DNA of 64,000 bases, taken from positions 8,171,568 to 8,235,567 of the forward strand of contig JASKMD010000007.1 in the NCBI GenBank assembly GCA_030144725.1, in the 5' to 3' direction. This document shows positions 1 through 10,189 of the stretch, in pieces (position 1 is the first letter of the stretch; every line of letters begins with the position of its first letter). Position numbers and translations under genes: made by a program. This DNA is from Haematococcus lacustris. Taxonomy: Eukaryota; Chlorophyta; Chlorophyceae; Chlamydomonadales; Haematococcaceae. Below the pieces are notes generated by a model. It did no database searches, had not been told where the DNA came from, and saw nothing but the letters and a program-made list of their open reading frames with translations.

Positions 1-348
1 TGCGAATAGACGAAGCTTTCAATGCCAAGAAGCCATACCAAGCCGATGGCTTAGCGGTGTAAACTAGCAACAACATCACTGCAAGCATTGAAGCACGGAA
101 AACGATGATCAAGTGATGCCATAGTGTAAAATGCCAAAATGGAGCAACGCACGAGCAGACTGGAGTCTGTTCCCTGGCCAGCGCCAGCGGGTACCATGCA
201 GGATTTCTCCCGCCTCATCGCTACCAGCCCTTTGCGAGCTCAGACCAAGCACACGACCCGCTAACCATTGCAATCGATGCGTGCCGATCGAACAGGGTAC
301 CACCCCGTTCGTTCAGCGCCAGCCGCTTAGCCGACTGCGCAACGCGAC

Positions 349-3300
349 TCATGCTGTCGCGGCCAGTGGCTGCTCCTGAATGCGGGTGACGAGGTTACGG
401 TCGCCGTAGACGTTGTCGACGCGGCTCACAGTGGGCCAGAACTTAGCTTGGCGCACCCAGGGTGCAGGGAACGCAGCACGCTCGCGACTGTATGGCCTCT
501 CCCACTTATCCGCCAACACCTGCGGCACACGGGACACCAGCGCACCACATTTATACATGCAGCCGTCAAGGCAGCATGCACGTCAGGGCTGGCTCAAGTC
601 TCCCCACCCCTCTGCCTGGCCTAACCCCACGCTTGTAGCTCAATATTGTGAATCATGTCAGACATGGCTTCCAGGCGCTTGGTTTGCTTGCCTGCTCAGC
701 TCCATGCCAGGCCCACACCTACCACGTCAGGTGCATGAGGCGCGTGTTTTAACAGGTTGTTGTCACGGCTGGCAATTCCTTGCTCAATCTCGCGAATCTC
801 ATGCCGGATCGCAATCATTGCGTCGATGAAGCGGTCCAGCTCTGGCTTGCTCTCACTCTCTGTGGGCTCAATCATCAAGGTGCCGGGCACAGGCCATGAC
901 ATGGTGGGGGCATGGAACCCATAGTCAATCAGACGCTTGGCCACATCCTCAGCCTCGATGCCCGCCGACTCCTGCCAGGCGCAGCACACCTTCCAGTTTT
1001 AGCCAAGACTGTGAACCAAGCAGCTGCAGCAGGAGGATTGCTTCCCTTGTCACATGGAACATCACTCATCATCACCCTGTACTGTCCTTGCCCTGCCCTG
1101 CCCTGCCCTGCCCTGCCCCGCCCGTCTCAGGTGCCCTGCCTAGTTGGACCCACCTTGAGTGGCCGGAGGTCCAGGATGAACTCATGTGCACAAGTGCCCC
1201 GTGGGCCTGTGAAGAGCACAGGGTAGTGGCTGTCCAGCCTCTTGGCCATGTAGTTGGCCTTAAGGATGGCAAACTCGCTGGCCTGCCGCAGCCCTACGCT
1301 GCCCATGAGGCTGATGTAGGCAAAGCTGATGGGCAGGATGAGGCTGGAGCCAAAGGGAGCAGCAGCCATGGTGCCAAAGGGCTGGGCGTTGTCAGGTGTG
1401 ACGGGCATGGCTCCGGTGGGCACGATGGGGTGGGTGGGTAGGTAGGGTGCCAGGTGCGCCTTCACGCCAATGGGGCCCATGCCTGGGCCACCGCCACCAT
1501 GGGGAATGCAGAAGGTCTTGTGCAGGTTCAAGTGACACACGTCTGCGCCAATCAGGCCGGGGGCAGTCAGGCCGACCTGGGCAGGTGGGGGCAAGCTGTA
1601 GCCAGTTGTTGAGAGCACGGCCAGGCTTGGTAAGGGGAGCAGGTGAGGGGAGGTGCAGGGTGACAAGAGGCACGAAGGGATGGGAATGGCGGGAATACAG
1701 GAGGAAGAGCAGATATAGACGATAGAAAGAAGGGAGAAGGAAGGCCAGCAGGGAGAACCCGGGGCATGAAGATGGGAACAAGGCAGTTTGAGGTAAGCAA
1801 CACCTCGCATGTGTGGGTACAAAATAAACACTTTAGGCTGGGCAGGTGGTACATCGCATGGCCCATGCGCTGTAGGCAGCGCTGGGGGAGAGTGTCAACA
1901 CACACACAATTGTCAGACCAGGGATGCATGCAAGGTCAAGGGTAACAATGGATAACCATCCACAGGCGGGCGGGCGGGCAGGCAGGCAGGCAGGCAGGCG
2001 TGGGTGTAAACCCCACGCAGCCAAGCTCACGACTGATGGATGCAGCCAGGTGAGCATGCATGAGGGATGGCTGAAGCCAGGTGAGCAAGTGGAAGGGATG
2101 GCTGCCGCTCCCACCTGCGCGTTCATGTTTGCGCCGTCCATGTACACCTGGCCCCCATGCTGGTGGATGATGCGGCAGATCTCATCAACCCCCTCCTCAT
2201 ACACGCCGTGGGTGGAGGGGTAGGTGATCATGAGGGCAGCCAGGGTAGCGCTGTGCTGCTCTGCCTTCTGGCGCAGCTCCTCGATGTTCACATTGCCCTG
2301 AGCGTCTGTGCTGACTGTCACGATCTTCATGCCGGCCATGACAGCGGATGCGGGGTTGGTGCCATGGGCAGACACTGGGATGATGCACACGTTGCGGCCC
2401 TTGTCCCCTCGAGCGCTGCGGAGGCAGGGATGTGGGAGGATAGGCGGGAGCACATCAGGAGAAAGGGGGCAGTGATAGAAGAGCCAGGCAGACAAGAAAG
2501 AGCAAGCCATGTGAGCCAGGCTCTAGGACACACATACAAGTTGGCACACAGGGCTCCCAGTAAACGTGTAGACACACATCAGCCATTGGCAGAGCCGACA
2601 TGTCTGCAAGACTGTTCATGGTTGACACCTGCCAGCTGACAGTCAGCATCCCATGCCTTCGTTATTTCCTGGCCTTTTCATAAACTTAACGCTGAAGCCT
2701 GCTCTGATGTGGCATGGCATGTTGTGCGCTTGTGGAACGCGTTGTGGGATATCATATGTATTTTTAATTTGTATTATATTACATATCTATCATGTATAGA
2801 TTGATATGATGTATTGTATTAGGTATGTACGCAGTACTAAACATCGTAGTGATACGCCTTGTTGGTAACCTCACCAATCAATTCGTCACCAATTGTTTTA
2901 GCTTGAGATTTGGGTTTTCACCAAATCAGCGTGTCACCAACAAGGCGTATCACTGCGGTGTATACATTATATCATGCAAGCATTATTTATGACGCACTGT
3001 GCATGTCATGCTGCACCACACAATGCTGTGTTGCGCTGTGGCAGCAGCTGAGCACACCCACAGGTGGAAAGCCCGAATGGCCATGAGGCCGGCATACTCC
3101 CCGCTGGCTCCTGAGTTGGGCTGCAGGCTCATGGCATCAAAGCCTGTGATGGTGCACAGCTGGGCTGCCAGGTCACGGAACATCTCATAATAGCCCTCAG
3201 CCTGGTCCTGTAGCAGCAGGCGGCAGTAGCGGGAGTGGTGGTGGCAGCATCAGCAGCATCAGCAGCAGTTGCTGCAATTGCAGCTTGGGCAATGCCAACG

Positions 3301-3411
3301 GCGGCAGCAAGCAGGGCCGGTTGCGGTGATGGCAGCAGCAGGACCAGGAACATGAAGCACGGCACCAGTGCACTGATTACCAGCGACATGTGGCCTCTTG
3401 TGACCACCTCT

Positions 3412-3457
<46 letters not shown>

Positions 3458-6400
3458 CACCAGCCTTGGCATTGCATCTTAACCATGTGTGGAAGACTGG
3501 GTGGTTCAGGTGTCACTTCACAAGCCTGTGTGCAGCCCAACTGGGTACCACTGATGTCATCTAGCAAGCCACACCTGGGGCACGAAGGGGTGCAGGTTGG
3601 CAAGCTCAGGCCAGGTGATGGGCATCATCTCGCTGGTGGCGTTGAGCTTCATGGTGCAGCTGCCCAGGGGGATCATGGAGTGGGCCAGGGACAGGTCCTT
3701 GTTCTCCAGGCGCTTCAAGTAGCTGCAGGGCACAGGGACAAGCAGAGAGCAGAGCAGAGAAGAGGGTCAAGCAGGAGGAGGTTCAAGGAGGGAGGGAGGG
3801 GGTCCATATGGGTGGAGGGAGAGATGCCAGAGAGGCACTTGCCCCCTTGCTCCTATCGGTGGGCTATGGCTTTGCAAAAAAACTAGCCCTTGTTGACTGC
3901 ACAACCAGAGCTGGTGTGGCCCCTGCCATTGCCACAGCTTGCCACCATTGCCATAGCCATTGACATAGCCTCCCACCGCTCATTCACCTATGCACAGCGC
4001 CATGCCTTACGTCCTGCTGATGCCTCAGGCACTGCTGTGCGCAAGGCCCTGACCCCTGGTTCATTCGCTGCCAAGACATACAATGCAGATTCCCACCGCC
4101 TCGTCCCTGATCCAAGTTTGCTGTTGACGATGTGCACAACCGTGACTCATGCGTAGCACACTAAGTGGTAGGGACACAGCAGGCAGTACCCACCTGAGAT
4201 AAGGGTACAACAGCAGCAGGCAACTAGCAGCAGGCAGAGTTCAGCCTGGCCTTCCCCTCTACCTCCCTCAACCCTGACCCCAGCCTGGTCATACCCTGTG
4301 CACTCCTCTCATTTCCCTCAGCCCTGCTCCCAGCCTGGCCTGGCAGTTGCAGGCGGAGCCCCAGGCCCCTTACCGCAGCATGTCGTGCTCATTGTGGTAG
4401 CTGTTGAAGATGGGCTGCTGCAGGAAGGGTGAGGTCCGCTGGAAGGGGCCCACGCCAGCTGCCACACCCTCTGCCAGGGACGTGGCGGTGAAAGGGGCCG
4501 GCTTCCCGCCATTCAAAATGCTGCAGGCAGGCAGGTGACCAGGCTAGGCAAGGCAGGCACAGTGTAGAGAGTCAGGCAGGCAGCGAGGGGAGCAGCGCAG
4601 TCTGCATGCCACCTAAGCGTTCTACTAGCCCTAAACTGGCGCCAAGGGGAGGGCAGTGCTGTGTAGCTTTTCATGATGGCTTCAGTGGTGGTGGTGTGGC
4701 AATGATGGTAGTGGTGGTGCTGGTGCTGGTGGTGTGCCTCCTGCTGCCCGCCAGGGTCTACAAGAAACAGTAATACATACAGTGTAATGATGCGATACAT
4801 CGGTGGCGGTGACATTTGTGGTGTAGCGGTGTATATCAATGGCATAGGCTGCACCCTCTCTGGTTACAGGATGCAGATGCCCTGCCCTGCCCTGCCCTGC
4901 CCTGCCCTGCCCTGCCCTGCCCTGCCCTGCCCTGCCCTGCCCTGCCCTGCCCTGCTCTACCCTGCCCTGCTGCCAGTATAGACTAGCAGGTCCTGCCAGC
5001 TGGCACTGCACCTGAGCAGCAGGTCCACGTCCTGCAGGGATGACGTCTCGTCAAAAGCAACGCCCACGGTGTGGCTGTCAATGACGCGAAGGTTCACCTG
5101 GTGCTGCTGGGCCTGGGACGCCACCTGGGCAGCGTCTGCTACCTGCAGTGGTGAGGCACCAGCAGCTTGTGGCAGACAGAAAACGGGTCCCTGGCCAGCC
5201 GCCATGTATGCTGATGTGCTGGGCACCGGTCTTGCACCAAGGCAGGTGGCAAAACGTCTGTGCTTTTGCTGACGATGACTAGACCAGGCCCACCACCAGC
5301 TTGACTGGTGAGGTGGCGACCCTAAGGCGCCCCAATCAGCAATCATGTTCTATGAGAACATGCTGGCAGGTCAGGATGTCACCTAGGACATGCCAGATGT
5401 GTGGACTGGGCCTGGGGCTGGGTGGGCCGCAGCCGTGACTAGGCTGGCCCTGGTTGTAGTAGGACTTGCTGGGGTAGGGCAGGGTTGGCAGGTGACAGGG
5501 GACTCAGCAGGTCAGCAGGCCCTTGTGCAGGATGCTGGGGTTCACCGCCCCCTTTCCCCACTCCAGCTGCTGCAGATGCCTGTAATCTTGCCTTGATGGC
5601 TACTGTGTCAAAGAAGGGCTTGGCAGGTGCCCCCAGGCCCAGCTTCTGGGCTCCTGCTGCCATGACGCAGGCCAGGCCATTCACGCGCTGCGCAATAGTT
5701 TTCAGGCCCTCTGGCCCGTGGTACACAGCGTACAAGGAGGCGATGTTGGCCAGCAGAGCCTGAAGACAGCGGCAGCAGAGGGGACAAGAGTGCGTCCAGG
5801 TGCTGGGCAGCAGCGGCAGCAGAGGGGACAAGAGTGCGTCCAGGTGCTGGGCAGCAGCGGCAGCAGTAGCGTCGACCCCAGTGGCCAGGGCCATGAAACA
5901 ATGCAGATGGCGTGGTTTCCTGGCGCTGTGGGTAAGATGAAAATACCTCAGCGTTTCTCCTGATTCACCTTTTTCCACAGGCACTAACTGGTCACACCTG
6001 GGCAGTGCAGATGTTGGAGGTGGCCTTGTCGCGCCGGATGTGCTGCTCCCGCGTCTGCATGGCCATGCGCAGGGCTGGCTTGCCCTGAGCATCCACGCTC
6101 ACACCAATGATGCGCCCGGGCATCATGCGCTTGAAGTCGTCATGGCAGGCCAGGAAGGCGGCATGCGGCCCACCGTAGCCCATGGGCACGCCAAAGCGTT
6201 GAGCAGAGCCAATGACCATGTCTGCGCCCCACTCCCCTGGAGGGGTCAGCATGGTCAGGGCCAGCAGATCTGTGGCCACCACGACCTGCAGGGCAGGAGG
6301 CGAGTAGGACAGGGTGAGGAGTGAGAGTTGTAATGGTGGGATGAAGTGAGCGCAGCTACCAACCCATGACATGGGTACCTGTGTCACCTCCCTGCATGCT

Positions 6401-8478
6401 TGCCTTGCAATACCTTGCGCCTGTCTACTTTGGTTCACTAATTGCTGTCCTTCGTATACCCAGCTGATAAGGCCCATGAGACAGCTGGCCAGGCCCTGTG
6501 GCCCCCGGAGCTGATGCTGGCTGCTGTTTACAGCTGAAACCTGCTGCTGCAGGCTAACCAGCGCCTCCCAGCAGTGCCAGGGGCTGGTAGCGCAGGCTGG
6601 TGGCAGACCTTGACGTTTGCGGCATGGGCTGCGTGCACCAGGCTGCGGTAGTCCTCCACGCTGCCGTTTGTGGCAGGGTACTGCAGGAGCATGCCGCACA
6701 CATCCTTGCCGAACACAAAGGCTGACTCATCAGACACCAGCGTCTCCAGGCCCAGGCCCTCTGCCCGGGTCTGGCACACCGCAATGGTCTGAGGGTGGCA
6801 CTTGCTCTGCACCAGCACCAGCAGCAAAATAGGCAGCTGGTGAGCAGGCAGGGTGGTCATTAGCAGCAGCACAGGCAGCCTTGACCTCCTCACATGACCT
6901 TGTGTAAGGTGATGGCAAGCATCGCGCTACAGCTCGTGAAAGGCAGCACTTCGATGCAGGCAGCTGCAGCAGGAGGCAGTGGAGAACAAGGCGAGGGAAG
7001 GGGAGAGGGACATGGGACAAATCTGGCGAGGGCGACAGGGAGGTGAAGGAGAGGCGCTGCAGGGTGCCACCCACCGAGACCAGGAACTTGGGCTTCTTGC
7101 CGCGCGCTACGGCACTGCACATGGTCATGGCCTCAGCGGCTGCGGTGGCCTCGTCCAGCAGCGAGGCATTGGACATGGCCATGCCCGTCATATCACACAC
7201 CAGAGTCTGGAAGTTCAGCAGGGACTCCAGCCTGGGGACAGTGGGAGGGCAGGTGGGAAGGCAAGGGTGGGGTGGGGCAAGGTAGGGTGAGGCTGGGCTT
7301 GCTGTGGCTGCTCCTTTACATGTACACAGACAAGTGCAGCAACCGGCTGCTAGCCAGCACAGGAACTGGTGAGGAGGCACTGGGGCAAAAAAACATAGTA
7401 ATCAGCATAGCGTAGCAGGTGAACATTCCGCTGTATGTGGAAGGTGGCTTTGCATGCGCTGCGCAGGAGTAGCTGAGTGGAAGGGGAGTGCTGATGTCAG
7501 CACATACACACACTGGGTGCAGTCGACACAGCCCCTGTGATCATGCCTTGCGTCTGGCAAAGTGTCTGGCATGGCAGATCTAGATTGCCACTTCCCTGGC
7601 CCCAGCTCCCAGGCCTCCCCGTGGACGCACCTGCCCTGCGCAATCTCAGCTTGGTAGGGGGTATACTGTGTGTACCAGCCAGGGTTCTCCAACACATTGC
7701 GCTGGATCACAGGTGGCAGGTGTGTACCATAGTAGCCCATGCCAATGAAGTTCTTGTACAGCTTGTTCTTGCTGGCCATGGCCCTGTAAATGAGGATGTG
7801 AGGGAAGTCGACGAGATGACTTGCAAGCCGTGCTTGCACATGCAGGTTGCATGCCAGCACATGTTGCAAAACTAAAAGGGGGTACATTGCGGCCTGCTCA
7901 CTTGAAGAACTCCAGGAACTGGCTCTCAGTCATGCCTGGCGTGTATTTGCCCATCTCCATCCCATCTGTGCGCTTGATGGCCTGGGGCACGGTGGCCTCA
8001 ATCAATGCATCCAAGGTCGGAAAGCCGGTGGCATCTACCATCGCCTGGATGTCCGCACTGCTGCCGCTGTTATGCCGCGGCACGAAGCTGCGTGAAGCAC
8101 GGACGATACGCTGAGTTGCGTAACAGGGGTTGCGAACTTTAACCTACCCAGCGAGGAATCAAACTCACTGGTCGCTGGGCTGCAAGGACTGGACTGATAT
8201 GTAGCGTACACCAGACGCAGCGAATGAGGGTGCTGCTGGCAGCGCATACCCTGCAACAACGAGCACAACGTGCTGAGGTCCAGCTGGAGGCAAGTAAAGT
8301 GCAAGCCCGCCCTACCTGACAGCGGAGCAAAGGCCCTGAGCAACCGGCATGCGCCTTGCGCTCCCGTAATATCAAACAGCTTGATGTGGCCATCGCACCC
8401 CGGGCTAACGCTGACCCCACGCTGGCCGGCAGATCGTAGAGCAGCACCAAGGACGCGGCGGAGGCTGCTACGTCCCAT
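349..8478 (-). CDS. GCSP: Glycine dehydrogenase (decarboxylating), P-protein of the glycine cleavage system
   Basis: This PLP enzyme decarboxylates glycine and passes the aminomethyl group to H-protein lipoamide in the mitochondrial matrix (photorespiration, C1 supply). Exons that join in phase: 8110-7902, 7783-7631, 7231-7075, 6806-6609, 6285-5998, 5759-5592, 5142-5012, 4520-4374, 3722-3575, 3207-3062, 2415-2115, 1576-1154, 971-723 and 519-349. Together they give 962 residues, close to the usual length. The PLP-lysine context NLHKTF with the following HGGGGPG loop lies in exon 1576-1154. SFVPRHNSG marks the mature N-terminus and [10 protein letters not shown] the C-terminus. The ATG at 8478 opens an Arg-rich presequence ([14 protein letters not shown]), but its frame does not join exon 8110 in phase at the 8148 donor, so the first exon or exons are unresolved. 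The intron after 5592 starts with GC. Introns carry (CCCTG)n, (CAG)n, a 44-bp tandem repeat and a small inverted-repeat element. Identity is very secure; only the 5' end is uncertain. Confidence 0.95.
2848..2954. mobile_element. Small MITE-like inverted-repeat element in a P-protein intron
   Basis: An 18-bp perfect inverted repeat (GTGATACGCCTTGTTGGT at 2849-2866 and its complement at 2936-2953) encloses about 70 bp of AT-richer DNA. It lies in the intron between exons 3207-3062 and 2415-2115. There is no coding capacity and no target duplication could be identified. It may be a miniature transposon or simply a foldback. Confidence 0.6.
3415..3456. repeat. (CAG)14 trinucleotide repeat in an intron
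   Basis: An uninterrupted CAG run lies in the P-protein intron between exons 3722-3575 and 3207-3062. Confidence 0.95.
4880..4971. repeat. (CCCTG)n pentanucleotide repeat
   Basis: A tandem CCCTG run lies in the P-protein intron between exons 5142-5012 and 4520-4374. A shorter run of the same unit is near 1088-1118 in another intron. Confidence 0.95.
5767..5866. repeat. 44-bp tandem duplication in an intron
   Basis: The unit at 5767-5810 is repeated at 5811-5854, and a third partial unit starts at 5855. It lies just upstream of the P-protein exon 5759-5592, close to its acceptor site. Confidence 0.9.
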
Positions 8479-8911
8479 CTTACAGGACAGGGATCAGCAC
8501 ACGGCAGGCAATGGCAGAAACCTCTACTATTTTTATGTGGTCAAACATTCACTCATCGGTTGTCCGGCCTGCGTCCTGTGCGATTGTGGTTTTCAGGAAC
8601 TTTGTGCATTCACTGCAACCGAGCAGTTACATACGTTGCAGTGCACCCGTCTTGATTCTTTGTGCCAGCCTTGTGCACCGAGATATTGCATATGTCGGAT
8701 ATTATGCTCAGACATACAGGGCCTCTCTCACTGGTTTCTCAGTGCTGCATGGAAGCGAGACGATGACTAACTGACCTGAGCTGCGGATCATAGTTAGAGA
8801 AAGTACAGCACCACTTGTGCCTGACTGTGAGGGGGTAGTGCGTGGTATGGTGGAGGCCCCCTAGGAGCCCACGCCCCGCCCCGAAGTCGATGCTCCCCAG
8901 TCAAGACCAGC
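8479..8911. other. Intergenic region upstream of the P-protein gene
   Basis: No open frame here looks coding. It probably holds the promoter and 5' UTR of the P-protein gene, because the next recognisable sequence to the right is the end of a transposon. No TATA box or other motif stands out. Confidence 0.4.
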
Positions 8912-9123
8912 CCCCTTGTCCCTCACTAGGGCCACCATTTGAAACGGACCACTAGGGATCACTAGTGGCCCGACTGAAACGGTGTTATTGGGCTGTGTGG
9001 AGTATACCCGATGCACATGGATATGGTGCATGAGTGCCTACCACCTACACTATTGCCTGACCCAGAGGGCTATCATGTAGAGTTGGCATGACAAACATGC
9101 ACTAAGTGTAAGCTGATACCAGC
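8912..9123 (-). mobile_element. 3' noncoding end of TnpB/Fanzor-like element copy 1, candidate guide-RNA region
   Basis: This is the segment directly downstream of the copy 1 reading frame. Blocks of it recur at 25060-25293 (reverse complement), 32480-32729, 50817-51110 and 61858-62094. Shared words include GGCTATCATGTAGAGTTGGC and TAAGCTGATACCAGCTCA. The outer end holds a sense-strand stem with arms CGGGCCACTAG and CTAGTGGTCCG, in which the single mismatch is a G.U pair. Its position just 3' of a TnpB-family frame is where an omega RNA would be encoded; that role is an inference. Confidence 0.55.
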
Positions 9124-9722
9124 TCAAAGGGGGGACACACACTTCTGTGCCTCAGCAGCCTGCTGCTTGGGCTTGGGTGGCTTGTCTCGCAGCCACTTGT
9201 AGCCCAGGCATGGGTACTCCTTGCCCTTGGCTGGCAGAGCTCCCTGCTCTGGCCACCAGCACAGCACCGGCGGGCGCCACCTGCTATCCCCAGTGCGCTG
9301 CATGTTCAATGCTGCATTGCAATCCCTGTCCAGCCACCTGCCTGGCTGTGGTGCTGGTTTGACTTTAGCAGCTTTGGTGGGCTGGGTAGGCTCAGCTGCC
9401 TCTGGCTCAGCCTTCGTGCGCTTGCTGCGCTTGGCTGGCGGGGGAGTGCTGGGCCCAGGCTCTGAGGCTGCTGGCTGTGTGGCCTCCTGGTTGCTGCATG
9501 GGGCCTGTGGGGGCTTGTGGGGGGCCACTACCGGGCACCACATCAGGCCCCGCACTGGCTGGTCATGCTGCTAGCTCCAAGCTGGGCGTAGCAAGCGGTG
9601 TTCCACCTGCCCTGCTGGGGGCTTCCAGTCTGCAGGCCTGGTGGCCCTGCGCTTGTTCACCCGCCTCTCACATGGCTGCTGGCCGTTCACTGCTGAGCTG
9701 ACCAGGGTGGTACGGTGGTTAT
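9124..9722 (-). pseudogene. TnpB/Fanzor-like nuclease, copy 1, C-terminal part (disrupted)
   Basis: The frame ends at 9124. It reads VSSAVNGQQPC, then PVRGLMWC, a Lys/Pro/Glu-rich linker, then WLDRDCNAALNMQ and a basic tail LGYKWLRDKPPK. The D-R-D-x-N-A-A-x-N block matches the RuvC-III motif of TnpB/Fanzor nucleases, and PVRGLMWC sits where the second zinc-ribbon knuckle is expected. CTA at 9571-9573 is an in-frame TAG on the minus strand where sister copy 2 has CAG. The gene is cut at 9722 by the copia element and resumes at 16093. Family assignment rests on motifs, not on a search. Confidence 0.6.
9718..9722. repeat. Target site duplication GTTAT (left) of the copia element
   Basis: GTTAT abuts the left LTR here and recurs at 16093-16097 after the right LTR. 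A 5-bp duplication is normal for Ty1/copia integration. Confidence 0.85.
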
Positions 9723-9982
9723 TGTTAAGATTGCACGGGCAGACGACGACACCAGTTCAGGGTTTTACACAGATCTGCCAGAACAAGCTGGCGCATAGCA
9801 CGCGCCCACCTGTTAAGATTGCACGGGCAGACGACGAGACCAGTTCAGGGTGCCGTCCTATGCCTGGCAACTGCTCTATATCAAGCAGTCACACTCGTAC
9901 ACTCTTCGGCTAGGCCGCTGGCACACGCCCTACTATCCCGGTGCTCTAAATCAACTGCACCGGGAGGGCAAGATTTCCAACA
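9723..9982 (-). repeat. 3' LTR of the copia element (260 bp)
   Basis: This LTR is complete. A 40-bp block starting TGTTAAGATTGCACGGG occurs twice inside it, at 9723 and 9811. The block is also doubled in the other LTR, so the duplication predates this insertion. Confidence 0.93.
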
Positions 9983-9995
9983 CTCCCACTCAGTG
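9983..9995 (-). other. Polypurine tract of the copia element
   Basis: On the minus strand CACTGAGTGGGAG directly precedes the LTR start TGTTGG. That is the expected place for the plus-strand primer of reverse transcription. The tract is short and imperfect. Confidence 0.6.
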
Positions 9996-10189
9996 ACCTA
10001 GCCAAGAGATTGACCAGGTCTGCGTACAACTGCAAAGCTCCAAACAACTGCTTGACAAAACAACGGCTGTTTAACAGGCATACAAACCTGTGCCTTGTGC
10101 AACTGCATGAAGCTACAAACATCCCAGTCCTGAGATAACACACAGGCTGGGTACAGCAGGCTGTTTCAGGCAGGCATGCCTGTGCCTGC

